A stretch of DNA of 56,479 nt from Herbinix sp. (GCA_029239235.1 JAQZBD010000003.1:1-56479), one strand, 5' to 3'. Positions 15,608 through 25,218 are shown, numbered from the stretch's first letter. Numbers and translations are program-made. The notes: generated from the letters alone by a model not told the origin.

Positions 15608-18472
15608 TTATACTTCTTTTCTCTGTTTTACTAGTCGATTTGTAACGAATATTAATGCTAGAGCAACAAGTAGTCCGGCAACGATATCAAGACCGAACAA
15701 TGCCTTCTTCCAAAGTGGCATTACAGGTACAATCTTGCTTCCTGAGGATAATCCGTTCATCGCATTGCTGTTGGTAATTGCATATACAACATTTTTTGCT
15801 GCTCTTTGCAGATTATTCGTAACGGTCGATGTCATTTGATCCTCGGTCAAGGTCCAAAGTGTAGCATCGGAATTCAGCCATAAATCAGTGCCGGCTTCCA
15901 AACCTTCACGAAGATCCTCGTATGCAAATACAGAGTAAGAGGCCTGATCTGTAATAACCATTCCTTCAAAGCCCCATTCATCACGAAGGGTCGAAGTCAT
16001 TAGTCCATAATGTCCGCCGGTCCAACGGCTTCCGATTCGATTCATACTAGCCATCATACCAAGAGCATTACCTTCACGAACAGCAAGTTCAAAAGGTCTT
16101 AAATAAACTTCACGAATGGACTGCTCATTTGCAAACATTGCACCGCCGACACGGTTGGTTTCCTGATCATTTAAAGCAAAGTGCTTCACGGTAACAACAG
16201 TACCCTTTGACTGAGCCCCGGTTACGGTGCTTGCGGTCATTTCACCGGAAAGATAGCTATCTTCTGAGAAGTATTCGAAGTTTCTTCCGCTGTAAGGAGA
16301 ACGGTGAATATTACATGCAGGAGCATACCATACGGCAACCTTAAGGGCAATACTGTCTTCTCCGATGCATTTACCGAATTCCTCAGCCAGTGCCACATTC
16401 CAGGTTGAACCTAACACAACTTCCGGTGGATAAGAGGTTCCGCTTTCACCGCCAACTAAGGTTCCGGAGATACCGGCAGGTCCGTCCTTATCAACGGTAG
16501 CCGGAAGCTGAATGGAATCTACGCTGGTGGTAGCATAGCCGCCAATACGTACCAGCTTATCCATCTCTTCGATTGACATCTGCTGTACGAGAATATTCCA
16601 TAAGTTATCCTGATAATCGGTTCCGATTAAGGTAGCAGAGTTTAAGGTTCCAAACTCCTCGCTGGTGGAATCTGTCACAGGAGCTGCTGCATTCTCATCC
16701 TCTGAAAAGGAGATTTCTAAGTCAGCTAACATTTCATCGGAGGCGGTTAGGCTGCCGTTTGCATAAGTGGCAGGCCAGGTGCCGCTCCAGTTACTTCTGC
16801 TTAAATAAGTAAAATCTGAATCATAGTAGTTAATATCTGCATCCTCAAACTGGTTGGTAATCGCATTACCCGTAGCCTGAGAGGTCGCATAAGTTACGGA
16901 GTCTAATTGATCTACAGTTACTTTTGTGGTAAAGTCTGCATTTCCCTTGTAATCCATGCCGTCTGCGGTTGTCTTATCCTTAGCAGCTAAGATATTATTT
17001 AATGCATCATGAGCATTATTACCGGCTGCGAAGAAATAATCACCGGCATCTACAATATAAGTACCGAAGCCCTTTGCGTCGTACGCTTTCATTTCTTCCT
17101 TATTCACGGAAACGGTTACTGTTTCACTCTTACCGGCTTCAATTACCGTGGTTTTAGCCATGCCGACTAATTTAACAGAAGCTTTTTCAATAGCATTCTC
17201 TTTATCATAATCGGTATACGGTGATTGCATATAAATCTGTACAATATCCTTACCAGCAGCTGCTCCCTTGTTTGTCACAGTAACAGAGATATCATAGGTG
17301 GTATCATTTCCCTTTACACTGAAATCAGACCATTCAAACTCAGTATAGGATAAGCCATAGCCAAAGGGATATTGAACTGCCGCAGTATAATCATAATTTG
17401 CTTTATCTTCATTTCCTAATACAACATCCTCATATCTGGTCTCATAATAGAGATATCCTACGTAGATACCTTCCCCATAGACCAGGTATGCATTGCCCCG
17501 ATCCACAGTGCTGTTTGCAATGGCATAGTTTCCGAAGTTGGTCATGCTTGGAGCACTTAAGGAATCATAAGCATAGGTATCAACAAGAGCACCGGAAGGA
17601 TTCACAGCGCCGGTAAGTACATCGCCTACCGCATATGCACCGGTTTCACCTAAGGCACCAATCCACAGGCAAGCATCGATTTGATACTCCTCTAAGAAGC
17701 CTAATTCCATGGCATTCTGTGTATTTAAAATTACAATTACCTTATCAAAGTTATCCTTTGCCATCTGGAGCATTGCTTTTTCATTATCATCCAGCTGTAA
17801 ATAGGCAGCTCCGCTTTCCAACGGTGTGGTGGAAAGATCAGAGCTTTCCCCGCCGGAACGGCCAATAACAACCACAGCCGCATCACCGTAGGCTGTAAAG
17901 CTTGATTTTACAGCATCTGTATACACGCTGGCAGGAACTTCATTTACTGCGAAAGCACCCTGTCCGTATACGTCAGGTGTTGCTTTACGATAAGAAGAGC
18001 CCTCTCCCGTTGCATAGAAATCCCATAGGGTATTGTTAAGCTCAAAACCTGCCTTTTCAAAGGCTGTTTTTAAATTAACTGCTTTTGAGGCATCCACAGA
18101 ACCGGCACCGCCACCGCCGTAAACAGGATCTACACTATCTTGGCCGAATACGCTGATTTTAGAACCTGATGTTAAAGGAAGTGCTGAATTCTCATTTTTC
18201 AAAAGGACAATACCTTCTGCTTCAATTTCGGTTCCTACTTCCTGCAAATGCTTTGTTCTTTCTTCCTCACTGTTATAATCACTGGTATAGTAGTCCGAGG
18301 ATTCATTTTCAGCGGATACTATCTTCTGAGTTGATTGATTGAAATATACAGAAATAAGATTCTGATACTTTAGGGCATAATTATTGCCGATGATAAGACC
18401 AACAACGATAGCAATACATAAGAAATAGGTAATCGCTGCGGTCACTTTGGAAATACGTTTCTTTCCTTTCAT
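15608..18472 (-). CDS. Membrane-anchored GH3 glycoside hydrolase with swapped domain order
   Basis: This 954-residue protein is a GH3 enzyme, probably a beta-glucosidase or related. The usual C-terminal alpha/beta domain comes first (about 75-380, with 'IGRSGGESSD' and 'YPFGYGLSYTEFEW'), then a fibronectin-III-like module (about 385-470). The (beta/alpha)8 barrel is last (about 610-890), with 'VVTVKHFALND' and the nucleophile Asp842 in 'GMVITDQAS'. This reversed order is known from ruminal beta-glucosidases of Ruminococcus and Butyrivibrio. There is a transmembrane helix at each end (about 10-30 and 925-946), so the enzyme would be held to the membrane at both termini. It has GGGAGG before ATG and its own terminator. 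Confidence 0.88.
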   Translation of the reverse strand: MKGKKRISKVTAAITYFLCIAIVVGLIIGNNYALKYQNLISVYFNQSTQKIVSAENESSDYYTSDYNSEEERTKHLQEVGTEIEAEGIVLLKNENSALPLTSGSKISVFGQDSVDPVYGGGGAGSVDASKAVNLKTAFEKAGFELNNTLWDFYATGEGSSYRKATPDVYGQGAFAVNEVPASVYTDAVKSSFTAYGDAAVVVIGRSGGESSDLSTTPLESGAAYLQLDDNEKAMLQMAKDNFDKVIVILNTQNAMELGFLEEYQIDACLWIGALGETGAYAVGDVLTGAVNPSGALVDTYAYDSLSAPSMTNFGNYAIANSTVDRGNAYLVYGEGIYVGYLYYETRYEDVVLGNEDKANYDYTAAVQYPFGYGLSYTEFEWSDFSVKGNDTTYDISVTVTNKGAAAGKDIVQIYMQSPYTDYDKENAIEKASVKLVGMAKTTVIEAGKSETVTVSVNKEEMKAYDAKGFGTYIVDAGDYFFAAGNNAHDALNNILAAKDKTTADGMDYKGNADFTTKVTVDQLDSVTYATSQATGNAITNQFEDADINYYDSDFTYLSRSNWSGTWPATYANGSLTASDEMLADLEISFSEDENAAAPVTDSTSEEFGTLNSATLIGTDYQDNLWNILVQQMSIEEMDKLVRIGGYATTSVDSIQLPATVDKDGPAGISGTLVGGESGTSYPPEVVLGSTWNVALAEEFGKCIGEDSIALKVAVWYAPACNIHRSPYSGRNFEYFSEDSYLSGEMTASTVTGAQSKGTVVTVKHFALNDQETNRVGGAMFANEQSIREVYLRPFELAVREGNALGMMASMNRIGSRWTGGHYGLMTSTLRDEWGFEGMVITDQASYSVFAYEDLREGLEAGTDLWLNSDATLWTLTEDQMTSTVTNNLQRAAKNVVYAITNSNAMNGLSSGSKIVPVMPLWKKALFGLDIVAGLLVALALIFVTNRLVKQRKEV

Positions 18473-18666
18473 TTGTTATCCTCCCATTTTTCCTTTAGGT
18501 CTTGTAAATTAACCTTGCATGGAGAGAATAACATAAAAAAATATTCCGATGTATTTTTAGGCATATCTAGTAATCAGTATGGCATATCCTGCGAATTTCA
18601 TTATATAAGCTATAAAAAGGATTGTGTATAAAATCGTTTGATACCGTAAAGTTAGATATTCATATC

Positions 18667-18697
18667 AAAAAAGCAGAGACTAATTAAAATCTCTGCT
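18667..18697 (-). terminator. Terminator overlapping the end of the BlaI-like gene
   Basis: AGCAGAGA (18672-18679) pairs with TCTCTGCT (18690-18697) and six T follow on the minus strand. The gene's stop codon lies in the loop. Confidence 0.7.
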
Positions 18698-19055
18698 CTC
18701 CAATTATTCTTTGTAATTCTAATACTTCTGCTTTTGATAAATCCTGATTTTTTAAATACTCTGTTAAGAAGGTAGATAAAGAACCGTTATATAATTTATT
18801 AAGTAAAGCTTTTGTTTCAATTGCCTGAACTGTTCGCTTGGAAATCGCAGCTTTGCATATAAAGCCAGGCTCTTCTCGCTTTATTGCACCCTTTTCAATC
18901 AGACGGTTTATAACGGTATACGTAGTGTTCTTTTCCCAGCCTATATATTCCTTAATGATCTTGGAGATATCCTTTGCAGCCAGGTTCTTATTGGACCATA
19001 ATAGCTCCATCACATTAAGCTCTCCTTCGTGAAGGCGTATGTCTGGTAATGACAT
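18684..19055 (-). CDS. BlaI/MecI/CopY-family transcriptional repressor
   Basis: This winged-helix repressor of about 123 residues has the family's hallmark regions: 'LHEGELNVMELLWSNKN', the recognition part 'WEKNTTYTVINRLIEKGAI', and a C-terminal dimerisation helix with 'LNKLYNGSLSTFLTEYL'. The ATG at 19055 is used because AAAAGGGG lies about 11 bases before it; a GTG at 19067 directly abuts that sequence and is less likely. BlaI proteins usually sit beside a BlaR1-type sensor protease; none is present here. The upstream region has TACA..TGTA palindromes like BlaI operators, so autoregulation is likely. The regulon is unknown. Confidence 0.85.
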   Translation of the reverse strand: MSLPDIRLHEGELNVMELLWSNKNLAAKDISKIIKEYIGWEKNTTYTVINRLIEKGAIKREEPGFICKAAISKRTVQAIETKALLNKLYNGSLSTFLTEYLKNQDLSKAEVLELQRIIGEQRF

Positions 19056-19245
19056 GTTTTTTGGCACCCCTTTTACGTTAAAATGTTATTCTACACATAT
19101 AGAAAATACAATCTGACCTATAATTTCTCCGCTCATTTGTCAGATTTGTTAGCTTCGATATTATTAATATGATATTAAAACTTCATCTATATATTAAATA
19201 TGTAAATTAATTCACATATCGACAACTCGCATAAAAACAGGTACT

Positions 19246-19255
19246 TACAAATGTA
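19246..19255. promoter_or_regulatory. Candidate BlaI-type operator
   Basis: TACAAATGTA within CTTACAAATGTAGAA has the TACA-N2-TGTA form of BlaI/MecI operators. It lies in the leader of the BlaI-like gene. A second inverted repeat, CTACACTGGTAG, is at 19288-19299. Confidence 0.45.
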
Positions 19256-19317
19256 GAATAAAAGGTTTAAAAGGAGCAAATGAATCACTACACTGGTAGA
19301 CCGTCGCCTGTATTACA

Positions 19318-19346
19318 ATACTATATTAAGGAAATTAATTTGTCAA
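19318..19346 (-). promoter_or_regulatory. Promoter upstream of the BlaI-like gene
   Basis: TTGACA (19341-19346) and TAGTAT (19318-19323) on the minus strand are 17 bases apart. The leader to the repressor gene would be about 250 bases and contains both candidate operators. Apart from these sites, the gap 19056-19421 holds nothing I can name. Confidence 0.6.
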
Positions 19347-19421
19347 TAGTTTTTTAATAAAATCGTAAGAATTTAGGAAATAATTGGAATAATTCATGTA
19401 ATAATTTACAATTTATTGAAG

Positions 19422-20714
19422 CTAAAGGCAGAACACCGCGTAATAGGGAACATACTTTACACCATTCGAAAAATCAAAATTCTTTGAAGATACTTTAATG
19501 GAATATGGAAACTCACACTTCTGTTTCAAAATACTGATACTCTTGGAGCGAGTATTTTCGTTTTCAAAAATTTCAATTGGAAGCAAGGTCTGATTCTTCA
19601 GGAAGATAAAATCTACTTTTGCCATGGAATCAGATTCCCAGAAGGCAAAGGGATAGCTTTTGGCCTGAAGGGTCTGCGCTACATAATTCTCCAGTAAGGC
19701 CTTTTGACTGTAAACAGATAGATTATCCTCCATTACTTCTGCTATCTTGGTATGAAGCAATCCTGTATCTGATAAATACAATTTAAAGGTCGTATTTAAC
19801 TCTACATTCCTCCAGTCCTCTGACTGAAAGGTTTTGATTGGCTCAGCCAATTGTTCACTGCTAATTCGATTACAATTTAAAATAAAGTGCTCTTCCATAA
19901 GTCTGCGGATGGCATCCTTATACATGGCATGAGTAGTACCCTTTCGGATCAGCTTATATTGAAATTTCTTATTTTCCTTCAACAGCTGAAAGGGAATACT
20001 GTCATATACCTGATTCATTTTCAAGGCTTCACTATCAGGATTATCTCGAATAATAGAATCATGATAGGACCCGATCAGAAAGTTCTGCTGCTCCGATACA
20101 TTAACCGCTGCCATCAGATTTAGGTATTCATTGACCATGGCGGGCATACCGCCAATTTGGAGATACAACTGATGAAAAGCCAGCAGCTCCTTATGTACAA
20201 TCTCTGGTATCTTACGATTTAACTGAAAATGTGTTTGGATGGATTCAATGTACCACTCATTACTGGTCGCAAGAAGAAATTCATCAAATTCTAAAGGATT
20301 CACTCTGAGCTCTTTCAGACCGGAGGAGGCTTCCGGGGAAATCGGCCGGCTGGAAATGCAAAGGATGAATCGAAAGACAGAGGACAATTCCTTCCGTTTT
20401 AGAAGCTCTACCACCTCCGCACAGTAACTGATTTCATCTAAAATTAAGATTCGGTTTTCTATGGGATCCTCCATAGTAATCTTATGATAGTCCACAAAAG
20501 CTGATATCAGCTGATCTGTCTGTCTTTCTTGAAATAATGCCAAAGCCTTTGGTTCCCGCTCCAAATTCATATAATAAATGCCGCCAAAAAAGGCCTTGGC
20601 AAAATCATATGCTAGATATGTTTTGCCCACGCCCTTTGCTCCGGTAAGCAGGATCTGCCTGCCCTCATCTTCTGTTTTCCAACGAATTAGTTCATCAATG
20701 ATTTTTCTTCTCAA
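19422..20714 (-). CDS. DUF4143-type AAA ATPase
   Basis: This 430-residue protein has an N-terminal AAA domain with Walker A 'LLTGAKGVGKTYLAYDFAK' and Walker B 'RILILDEISY', then the C-terminal DUF4143 region resembling a PD-(D/E)XK nuclease fold ('DSMAKVDFIFLKNQTLLPIE'). In relatives the nuclease motif continues as E-x-K; here it reads 'IEIFENENTRS', so the Lys appears lost. Such ATPases are abundant in anaerobes and archaea and their function is unknown. The start is TTG behind AAGGGGT, six bases after rluD. Its position within a housekeeping block suggests insertion into the lspA-rluD operon (inference). Confidence 0.8.
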   Translation of the reverse strand: MRRKIIDELIRWKTEDEGRQILLTGAKGVGKTYLAYDFAKAFFGGIYYMNLEREPKALALFQERQTDQLISAFVDYHKITMEDPIENRILILDEISYCAEVVELLKRKELSSVFRFILCISSRPISPEASSGLKELRVNPLEFDEFLLATSNEWYIESIQTHFQLNRKIPEIVHKELLAFHQLYLQIGGMPAMVNEYLNLMAAVNVSEQQNFLIGSYHDSIIRDNPDSEALKMNQVYDSIPFQLLKENKKFQYKLIRKGTTHAMYKDAIRRLMEEHFILNCNRISSEQLAEPIKTFQSEDWRNVELNTTFKLYLSDTGLLHTKIAEVMEDNLSVYSQKALLENYVAQTLQAKSYPFAFWESDSMAKVDFIFLKNQTLLPIEIFENENTRSKSISILKQKCEFPYSIKVSSKNFDFSNGVKYVPYYAVFCL

Positions 20715-20720
20715 TAAAAG

Positions 20721-21683
20721 TTACCCCTTATGTCTTAATTTCTTTAACAAATCTTGAAAATAATCAGGAAGTGGTGCTTGAAATTCAACATATTCCCTTG
20801 TTGTCGGATGGATAAAGCCTAGTACTCCGGCATGTAAGGCCTGTCCCGTAAGCTGGAACGGATCTTTGTTTAGTCCGTATACAGTATCCCCTAACAAAGG
20901 GTGATGGATACTTGCCATATGAACTCTGATCTGATGGGTTCGCCCTGTCTCCAAGGAGCATTCCACCAGTGCATATTGATGGCCTAAATTTTCTAATACA
21001 ATGTAATTGGTAGCGGCGGATTTGCCGTTTTTATGGTTAACCGCCATCTTCTTGCGATCCTTCGGATCTCTTCCAATGGGCGCCTCAATGCGGCCCTGCT
21101 CCGTTTTAAAGGTATGATAAACGATTGCCTGATATTTTCTTGTGATAGAATGTACCTTTAGCTGATCGGCGATGAATTGATGAGCCTTATCATTTTTACA
21201 GGCTACAATTACTCCTGTTGTATCCCGGTCAATCCGGTGCACAATGCCCGGTCGCATAATACCGTTAATACCCGATAATTCTCCTCTGCAATGATACATA
21301 AGGGCGTTTACCAGCGTTCCGTTCGCGTGTCCGGCAGCCGGATGAACCACGAGTCCCTTGTGCTTATTCACAATAATAATATCCTTATCTTCATAAACAA
21401 TATCAATCGGTATATCCTCAGGGAGGATTTCTGCCTCCGTAAGTTTCGGAACCTTTACTGTTACGACAGTCCCAGTCTTCACTTTCAGATTAGCCTTTAC
21501 CGGCTTGTCTCCTGCGAAGATTCGTCCGTCCTCAATTAGTTTTTGGATATAGCTGCGGGAAAGTTCGGATTGAATCGTGGATAAATATTTATCGATCCGG
21601 ATACTGTCGTTTTCGTCATCAACAACAAATTCTAAGCTTTGCTCCTGATCCTCCTCTAATGGAAGTAATTCATCTTCTAGCAT
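20721..21683 (-). CDS. rluD: RluD-type 23S rRNA pseudouridine synthase
   Basis: A pseudouridine synthase of about 320 residues. It has an N-terminal S4 RNA-binding domain ('IRIDKYLSTIQSELSRSYIQ') and an RluA-family catalytic domain with the motif 'GIVHRIDRDTTGVIVACK', whose second Asp is the catalytic residue. RluD-type enzymes modify uridines of 23S rRNA. A Met seven codons further upstream (21704) lacks a ribosome binding site, while AAAGGA precedes the start used here. It follows lspA by about 50 bases, the usual lspA-rluD pairing. Confidence 0.9.
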   Translation of the reverse strand: MLEDELLPLEEDQEQSLEFVVDDENDSIRIDKYLSTIQSELSRSYIQKLIEDGRIFAGDKPVKANLKVKTGTVVTVKVPKLTEAEILPEDIPIDIVYEDKDIIIVNKHKGLVVHPAAGHANGTLVNALMYHCRGELSGINGIMRPGIVHRIDRDTTGVIVACKNDKAHQFIADQLKVHSITRKYQAIVYHTFKTEQGRIEAPIGRDPKDRKKMAVNHKNGKSAATNYIVLENLGHQYALVECSLETGRTHQIRVHMASIHHPLLGDTVYGLNKDPFQLTGQALHAGVLGFIHPTTREYVEFQAPLPDYFQDLLKKLRHKG

Positions 21684-21733
21684 GTAAATTGAATCCTTTC
21701 CCATAACGTTTGTTTCTGTTTTTTGAAATCTGA

Positions 21734-22291
21734 TTATTTGGAATCATTGGAATCATCCTTTGCATCCTCGTTATTTACACCTGCTGCATCCTTTTTCTTT
21801 TTGAACAGTTGTTCCAGGAAGGCAAAATCATCATCCTTATAATAGAATATTGCTAGGATGAATAACAGAACGGAGGAAACGGTCAAATAACTGTCTGCAA
21901 CATTAAACAGAGGGAAGTTAATTAATTCAAAATAGATAAAATCAACGACATGTCCCAGATAAATTCGATCAATAAAGTTACCGATTGCTCCAGCCAAAAT
22001 GAAAACAACTAAAAGCTTTAATGCATTGTATTTTTTGCCCTGTGGAATCTTATAGTATAAGAATATGATCAGAGCCATAACAATCGCTGTAAAGATAATT
22101 AAAAATGGAACTTTCCCGCTCATAATTCCCCATACAGCACCGTCATTTGTAGTATGCTGCAAGTTTAGTACCTTTGGAATAATATCAATTGGATCACGGT
22201 TTATTAAATCTGTCCGAACCCAATACTTTGTCAGCTGGTCAATTGCCACCAATATAATAAATAAAAGCAAATGTTTCATACGTTGTCCCAT
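21734..22291 (-). CDS. lspA: Lipoprotein signal peptidase
   Basis: This 185-residue signal peptidase II cleaves lipoprotein signal peptides in the membrane. Four membrane helices are evident. The catalytic Asp pair lies in 'GAIGNFIDR' and 'FPLFNVADSYLTV', and the N-terminal helix has 'VAIDQLTKYWV'. A Lys/Asp-rich tail of about 25 residues extends past the usual end. There is a good TTGGAGG before ATG. It is first in the operon with rluD. Confidence 0.93.
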   Translation of the reverse strand: MGQRMKHLLLFIILVAIDQLTKYWVRTDLINRDPIDIIPKVLNLQHTTNDGAVWGIMSGKVPFLIIFTAIVMALIIFLYYKIPQGKKYNALKLLVVFILAGAIGNFIDRIYLGHVVDFIYFELINFPLFNVADSYLTVSSVLLFILAIFYYKDDDFAFLEQLFKKKKDAAGVNNEDAKDDSNDSK

Positions 22292-22443
22292 TCCAATACC
22301 TCCAATTAGTGTCTTTTCTTATGTAGACCATTACCTCTTATGTGCTTTAAACGAAAGCTAGTATAAGTGTTATACATGAAATAAGTGTTATATATGAAAC
22401 CAGATACGAGCATTTCCTTTAAAATAATGCAAGTGTGTTGCTA

Positions 22444-23529
22444 CTATAAAATAGTTTCTATTGCTTCCAGCATCTCTTCCTTTGATACAGAAGGATCAAT
22501 GATGGAATCACCAACTGCTTTAAGCAGAATAAAACGTATTTTATCGGAATCCATCTTTTTGTCCAACCGGGTAACCTCGTACACCTCTTCTGCAGATAAG
22601 CCCTGTGCATGAATTGGCTGCCTAAAGTCTTGAAGAGTTGTTAAGATATCCTGATACTCCATAGATGTTATATTTCCGCGTTTCATTGACATATATGCGG
22701 CCGCTGCCATACCTATACAAACACATTCACCGTGTAAAAGCTGGAACTCCATTAACTTCTCAACGGAATGTCCAATGGTATGTCCAAAATTCAGTAATGC
22801 CCTGTCTCCCTTTTCCTTGGGATCCTTTTCTACCACCGCACGTTTAATCTGGCAGCTATGGTGAATCATTTCCAACAGGGTTTCATAATCCTTATGATGA
22901 ATCTGCTCGCGGTGAGCCTTCAACCAATGATAATATGCGTTGTCCTTAATTAGACCATGCTTTATGATTTCTGCCATACCTGAAAAGTATTCCTTCTCCG
23001 GCAAGGAATTTAATACTGTTAGATTCATGTACACGAGGCTGGGCTGGTGGAAAGCACCGACCATATTCTTATACGCCTTATAATCAACGCCCGTTTTACC
23101 GCCAATACTGGAATCAACCATAGAAAGGAGGGAGGTCGGAACTTGTATAAAACGAATTCCGCGAAGATAGGTCGCCGCTACAAAGCCGGTAAGATCACCC
23201 ACAACTCCGCCGCCTAGTGCAATTAATACATCATTACGATCAAAGCCTGCTAAGATAAGCTGTTCATAGCATAAATTAACGGTATCAAGATTCTTATTCT
23301 GTTCACCGGCTGGGAAGGTGTAGATCTGTATTGCCTTAGCAAAAGGAGCTAATTGTTGAAACAGCTCATTGGCATAATGCTTTCCCACATTGCTGTCAGT
23401 GATAATCATGAACCGTCGATCAATCATCCCAAGTGCTTCAAGCTCAAGGGGTAGTCTTTTAAAACCCGGTTCCAGAAGGATATCATATGCTGGTTTATCT
23501 TCATAGCTTACAGAAAGTTTATTATTCAT
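22444..23529 (-). CDS. aroB: 3-dehydroquinate synthase
   Basis: This 361-residue enzyme of the shikimate pathway converts DAHP to 3-dehydroquinate using NAD and a divalent metal. The NAD-binding 'ALGGGVVGDLTGFVAATYLRG' region (partly quoted), the 'VPTSLLSMVDSSIGGKTGVD' substrate loop and metal-binding 'NFGHTIGHSVE' and 'LHGECVCIGM' are all present, and the length is normal. It stands apart from other aro genes. The ribosome binding site is weak. Confidence 0.93.
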   Translation of the reverse strand: MNNKLSVSYEDKPAYDILLEPGFKRLPLELEALGMIDRRFMIITDSNVGKHYANELFQQLAPFAKAIQIYTFPAGEQNKNLDTVNLCYEQLILAGFDRNDVLIALGGGVVGDLTGFVAATYLRGIRFIQVPTSLLSMVDSSIGGKTGVDYKAYKNMVGAFHQPSLVYMNLTVLNSLPEKEYFSGMAEIIKHGLIKDNAYYHWLKAHREQIHHKDYETLLEMIHHSCQIKRAVVEKDPKEKGDRALLNFGHTIGHSVEKLMEFQLLHGECVCIGMAAAAYMSMKRGNITSMEYQDILTTLQDFRQPIHAQGLSAEEVYEVTRLDKKMDSDKIRFILLKAVGDSIIDPSVSKEEMLEAIETIL

Positions 23530-23769
23530 AAAAAATGCATAACCGCATCAGAACCTAAGACGAGGTCATGCCATCCTCCTTATCTATTTATCTTTCATGG
23601 TAAAATTTGAACCTGTTAATCACTACTCAGTGCGTCGGATTGATTACGAAACAAAAGTAATCCTATCAATCAATACTCACTGCGGATTTATTATAAAATT
23701 CTATCAATTAATACCCATTTAAATATAAAATTTATATCTTTATTTAATACTTATTATTTAAATATATAA

Positions 23770-24540
23770 TTAAACATATAGTAAAACTTTAACTGAGTAC
23801 CTTCCTTTTTTCGTTTGATAAGAAGTCCCTACATATAAGAACTTTCCCATTCCTCGAACAGAGACGATGTCATTCTCCTTTAATACGTGGCTATTCGATA
23901 GAATTAACTTACCATCTACATATACCTTTTTGCCCTCTATCAAACCGCTTAAACTGCTTCTAGAGCTATTAAAGGCTACGGATAAGATACTATCCAGCCG
24001 CACAGAGGATACGGTTCCTGTAATTTCCTTATATCTCGGGGTATAGTTAAACTCTTTCCGATCAATTATTTGTGACTTTATCGTGGTATGCTTCACTTTA
24101 TATAGCTGATCTGCGATAAACTCACTGATACCGGAATGAGCAAATAAATAGCCCTCATTGTCAGTAATAAGAATATCTCCGATCTTACTACGATCCAATC
24201 CAAGATTTAAGACTGCTCCTAAAAAATCGCGGTGACTTAAGCTGTCACTGAACTTTTGATTTACCGGAACGATCTTAATACAGGAAATAGGATAGGTGAT
24301 TTCTTCTTCGGAAAGCATATCATTACCACAAAAGCAAAGTATTTTCCTCTCGGCTTCTTCAAAACCTCCGAAAGTAAAATACTTTATCTTTGGTAATTCA
24401 TTTTTAAGATTAATCCAAATATTCTGTTCATTCAAATTTAGAAAATCTGAATAGAGACAGATATTTCTGTAATGAGCCATATTGGCTTGGTCAAGAATTC
24501 GTTTACGAAAAATTTGTTCGTCTTTATCTAAATGCATCAT
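23770..24540 (-). CDS. ylmH: YlmH-like S4-domain RNA-binding protein
   Basis: This 256-residue protein of the YlmH family has an N-terminal alpha/beta region and a C-terminal S4 domain ('LDSILSVAFNSSRSSLSGLI', then 'GKKVYVDGKL'). YlmH binds ribosomal complexes and acts in rescue of stalled translation in Bacillus; it is usually encoded near sepF in the division cluster. It starts two bases after the sepF stop, so it is coupled to it. The match is good although the N-terminal half is diverged. Confidence 0.88.
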   Translation of the reverse strand: MMHLDKDEQIFRKRILDQANMAHYRNICLYSDFLNLNEQNIWINLKNELPKIKYFTFGGFEEAERKILCFCGNDMLSEEEITYPISCIKIVPVNQKFSDSLSHRDFLGAVLNLGLDRSKIGDILITDNEGYLFAHSGISEFIADQLYKVKHTTIKSQIIDRKEFNYTPRYKEITGTVSSVRLDSILSVAFNSSRSSLSGLIEGKKVYVDGKLILSNSHVLKENDIVSVRGMGKFLYVGTSYQTKKGRYSVKVLLYV

Positions 24541-24542
24541 GT

Positions 24543-25115
24543 TTAAAATCTTGTTTGTAAGGTTGGCGGTTCAAAGCTGCTCTGAATCAAATCAGAATAG
24601 TCGCCAGAAATGTCAACAGTATCAGGTGATACAATAAAGATACAATTGGAAATCCGGTGGAGCTTACCGTTGATGGCATAGACAGAACCTGAAATAAAAT
24701 CCATGGTTCGCTGTGCAAGCTTATCATCAAAGCCTTCCAAATTAATTACAATCGCTCTTCCGGTTAATAGCATATCACAAATTTCTTGAGAATCTTCAAA
24801 TGTAGTCGGTTTCATGATACAAACTTCGAGACCTTTTGCAGTGGTACGAATCGGCACCACTTTATTGGATGAGGTTCTTTCCATTCTTGTTACCACCTTT
24901 TCATTTTTGAAGTCATTTGTCTTTAGTGATGACTGAGCCGCAAGGGATTGCTTCGCCTGAGCTTCCTCATAACGATCTAGCTTTCGCTCTTTCTTCTCGA
25001 GACGTTTCGCTCTCTTTTCTTCCTTTTCTACTTCTTCCTCAACGTAATCATCATATTCTTCATCATCTTCTGTTAACTTCATGGTACTCAGAAAATTCTT
25101 AATCAGATTTGCCAT
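24543..25115 (-). CDS. sepF: Cell division protein SepF
   Basis: This 190-residue protein bridges FtsZ to the membrane. The short N-terminal amphipathic helix 'MANLIKNFLSTMKL' is the membrane anchor. A charged linker rich in Glu and Lys (about 15-85) follows, and the SepF core (about 90-185, 'RAIVINLEGFDDKLAQRTMD' and 'GSVYAINGKL') forms the dimer. It is in line with ylmH downstream and yggS upstream, the conserved Firmicute arrangement. Confidence 0.92.
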   Translation of the reverse strand: MANLIKNFLSTMKLTEDDEEYDDYVEEEVEKEEKRAKRLEKKERKLDRYEEAQAKQSLAAQSSLKTNDFKNEKVVTRMERTSSNKVVPIRTTAKGLEVCIMKPTTFEDSQEICDMLLTGRAIVINLEGFDDKLAQRTMDFISGSVYAINGKLHRISNCIFIVSPDTVDISGDYSDLIQSSFEPPTLQTRF

Positions 25116-25218
25116 AACTCTATTCTCCTATCTCTTTTTGAGCATTCTCGGAAATTCTTAGAGAGCTCTTGTTGCTATCAGGGTTATTCTTTTAGTTATC
25201 TGGATGTATAGGGAAAAA

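Noticed and set aside
19281..19364. Short plus-strand frame of about 25 codons behind AAGGAG before the BlaI-like promoter
   Set aside because: Its start is only three bases from AAGGAG and the frame overlaps the minus-strand promoter and operators; no further evidence.
22360..22400. Short direct repeat AAGTGTTATACATGAAAT before lspA
   Set aside because: Two imperfect copies of about 18 bases in AT-rich DNA; too little to call functional.
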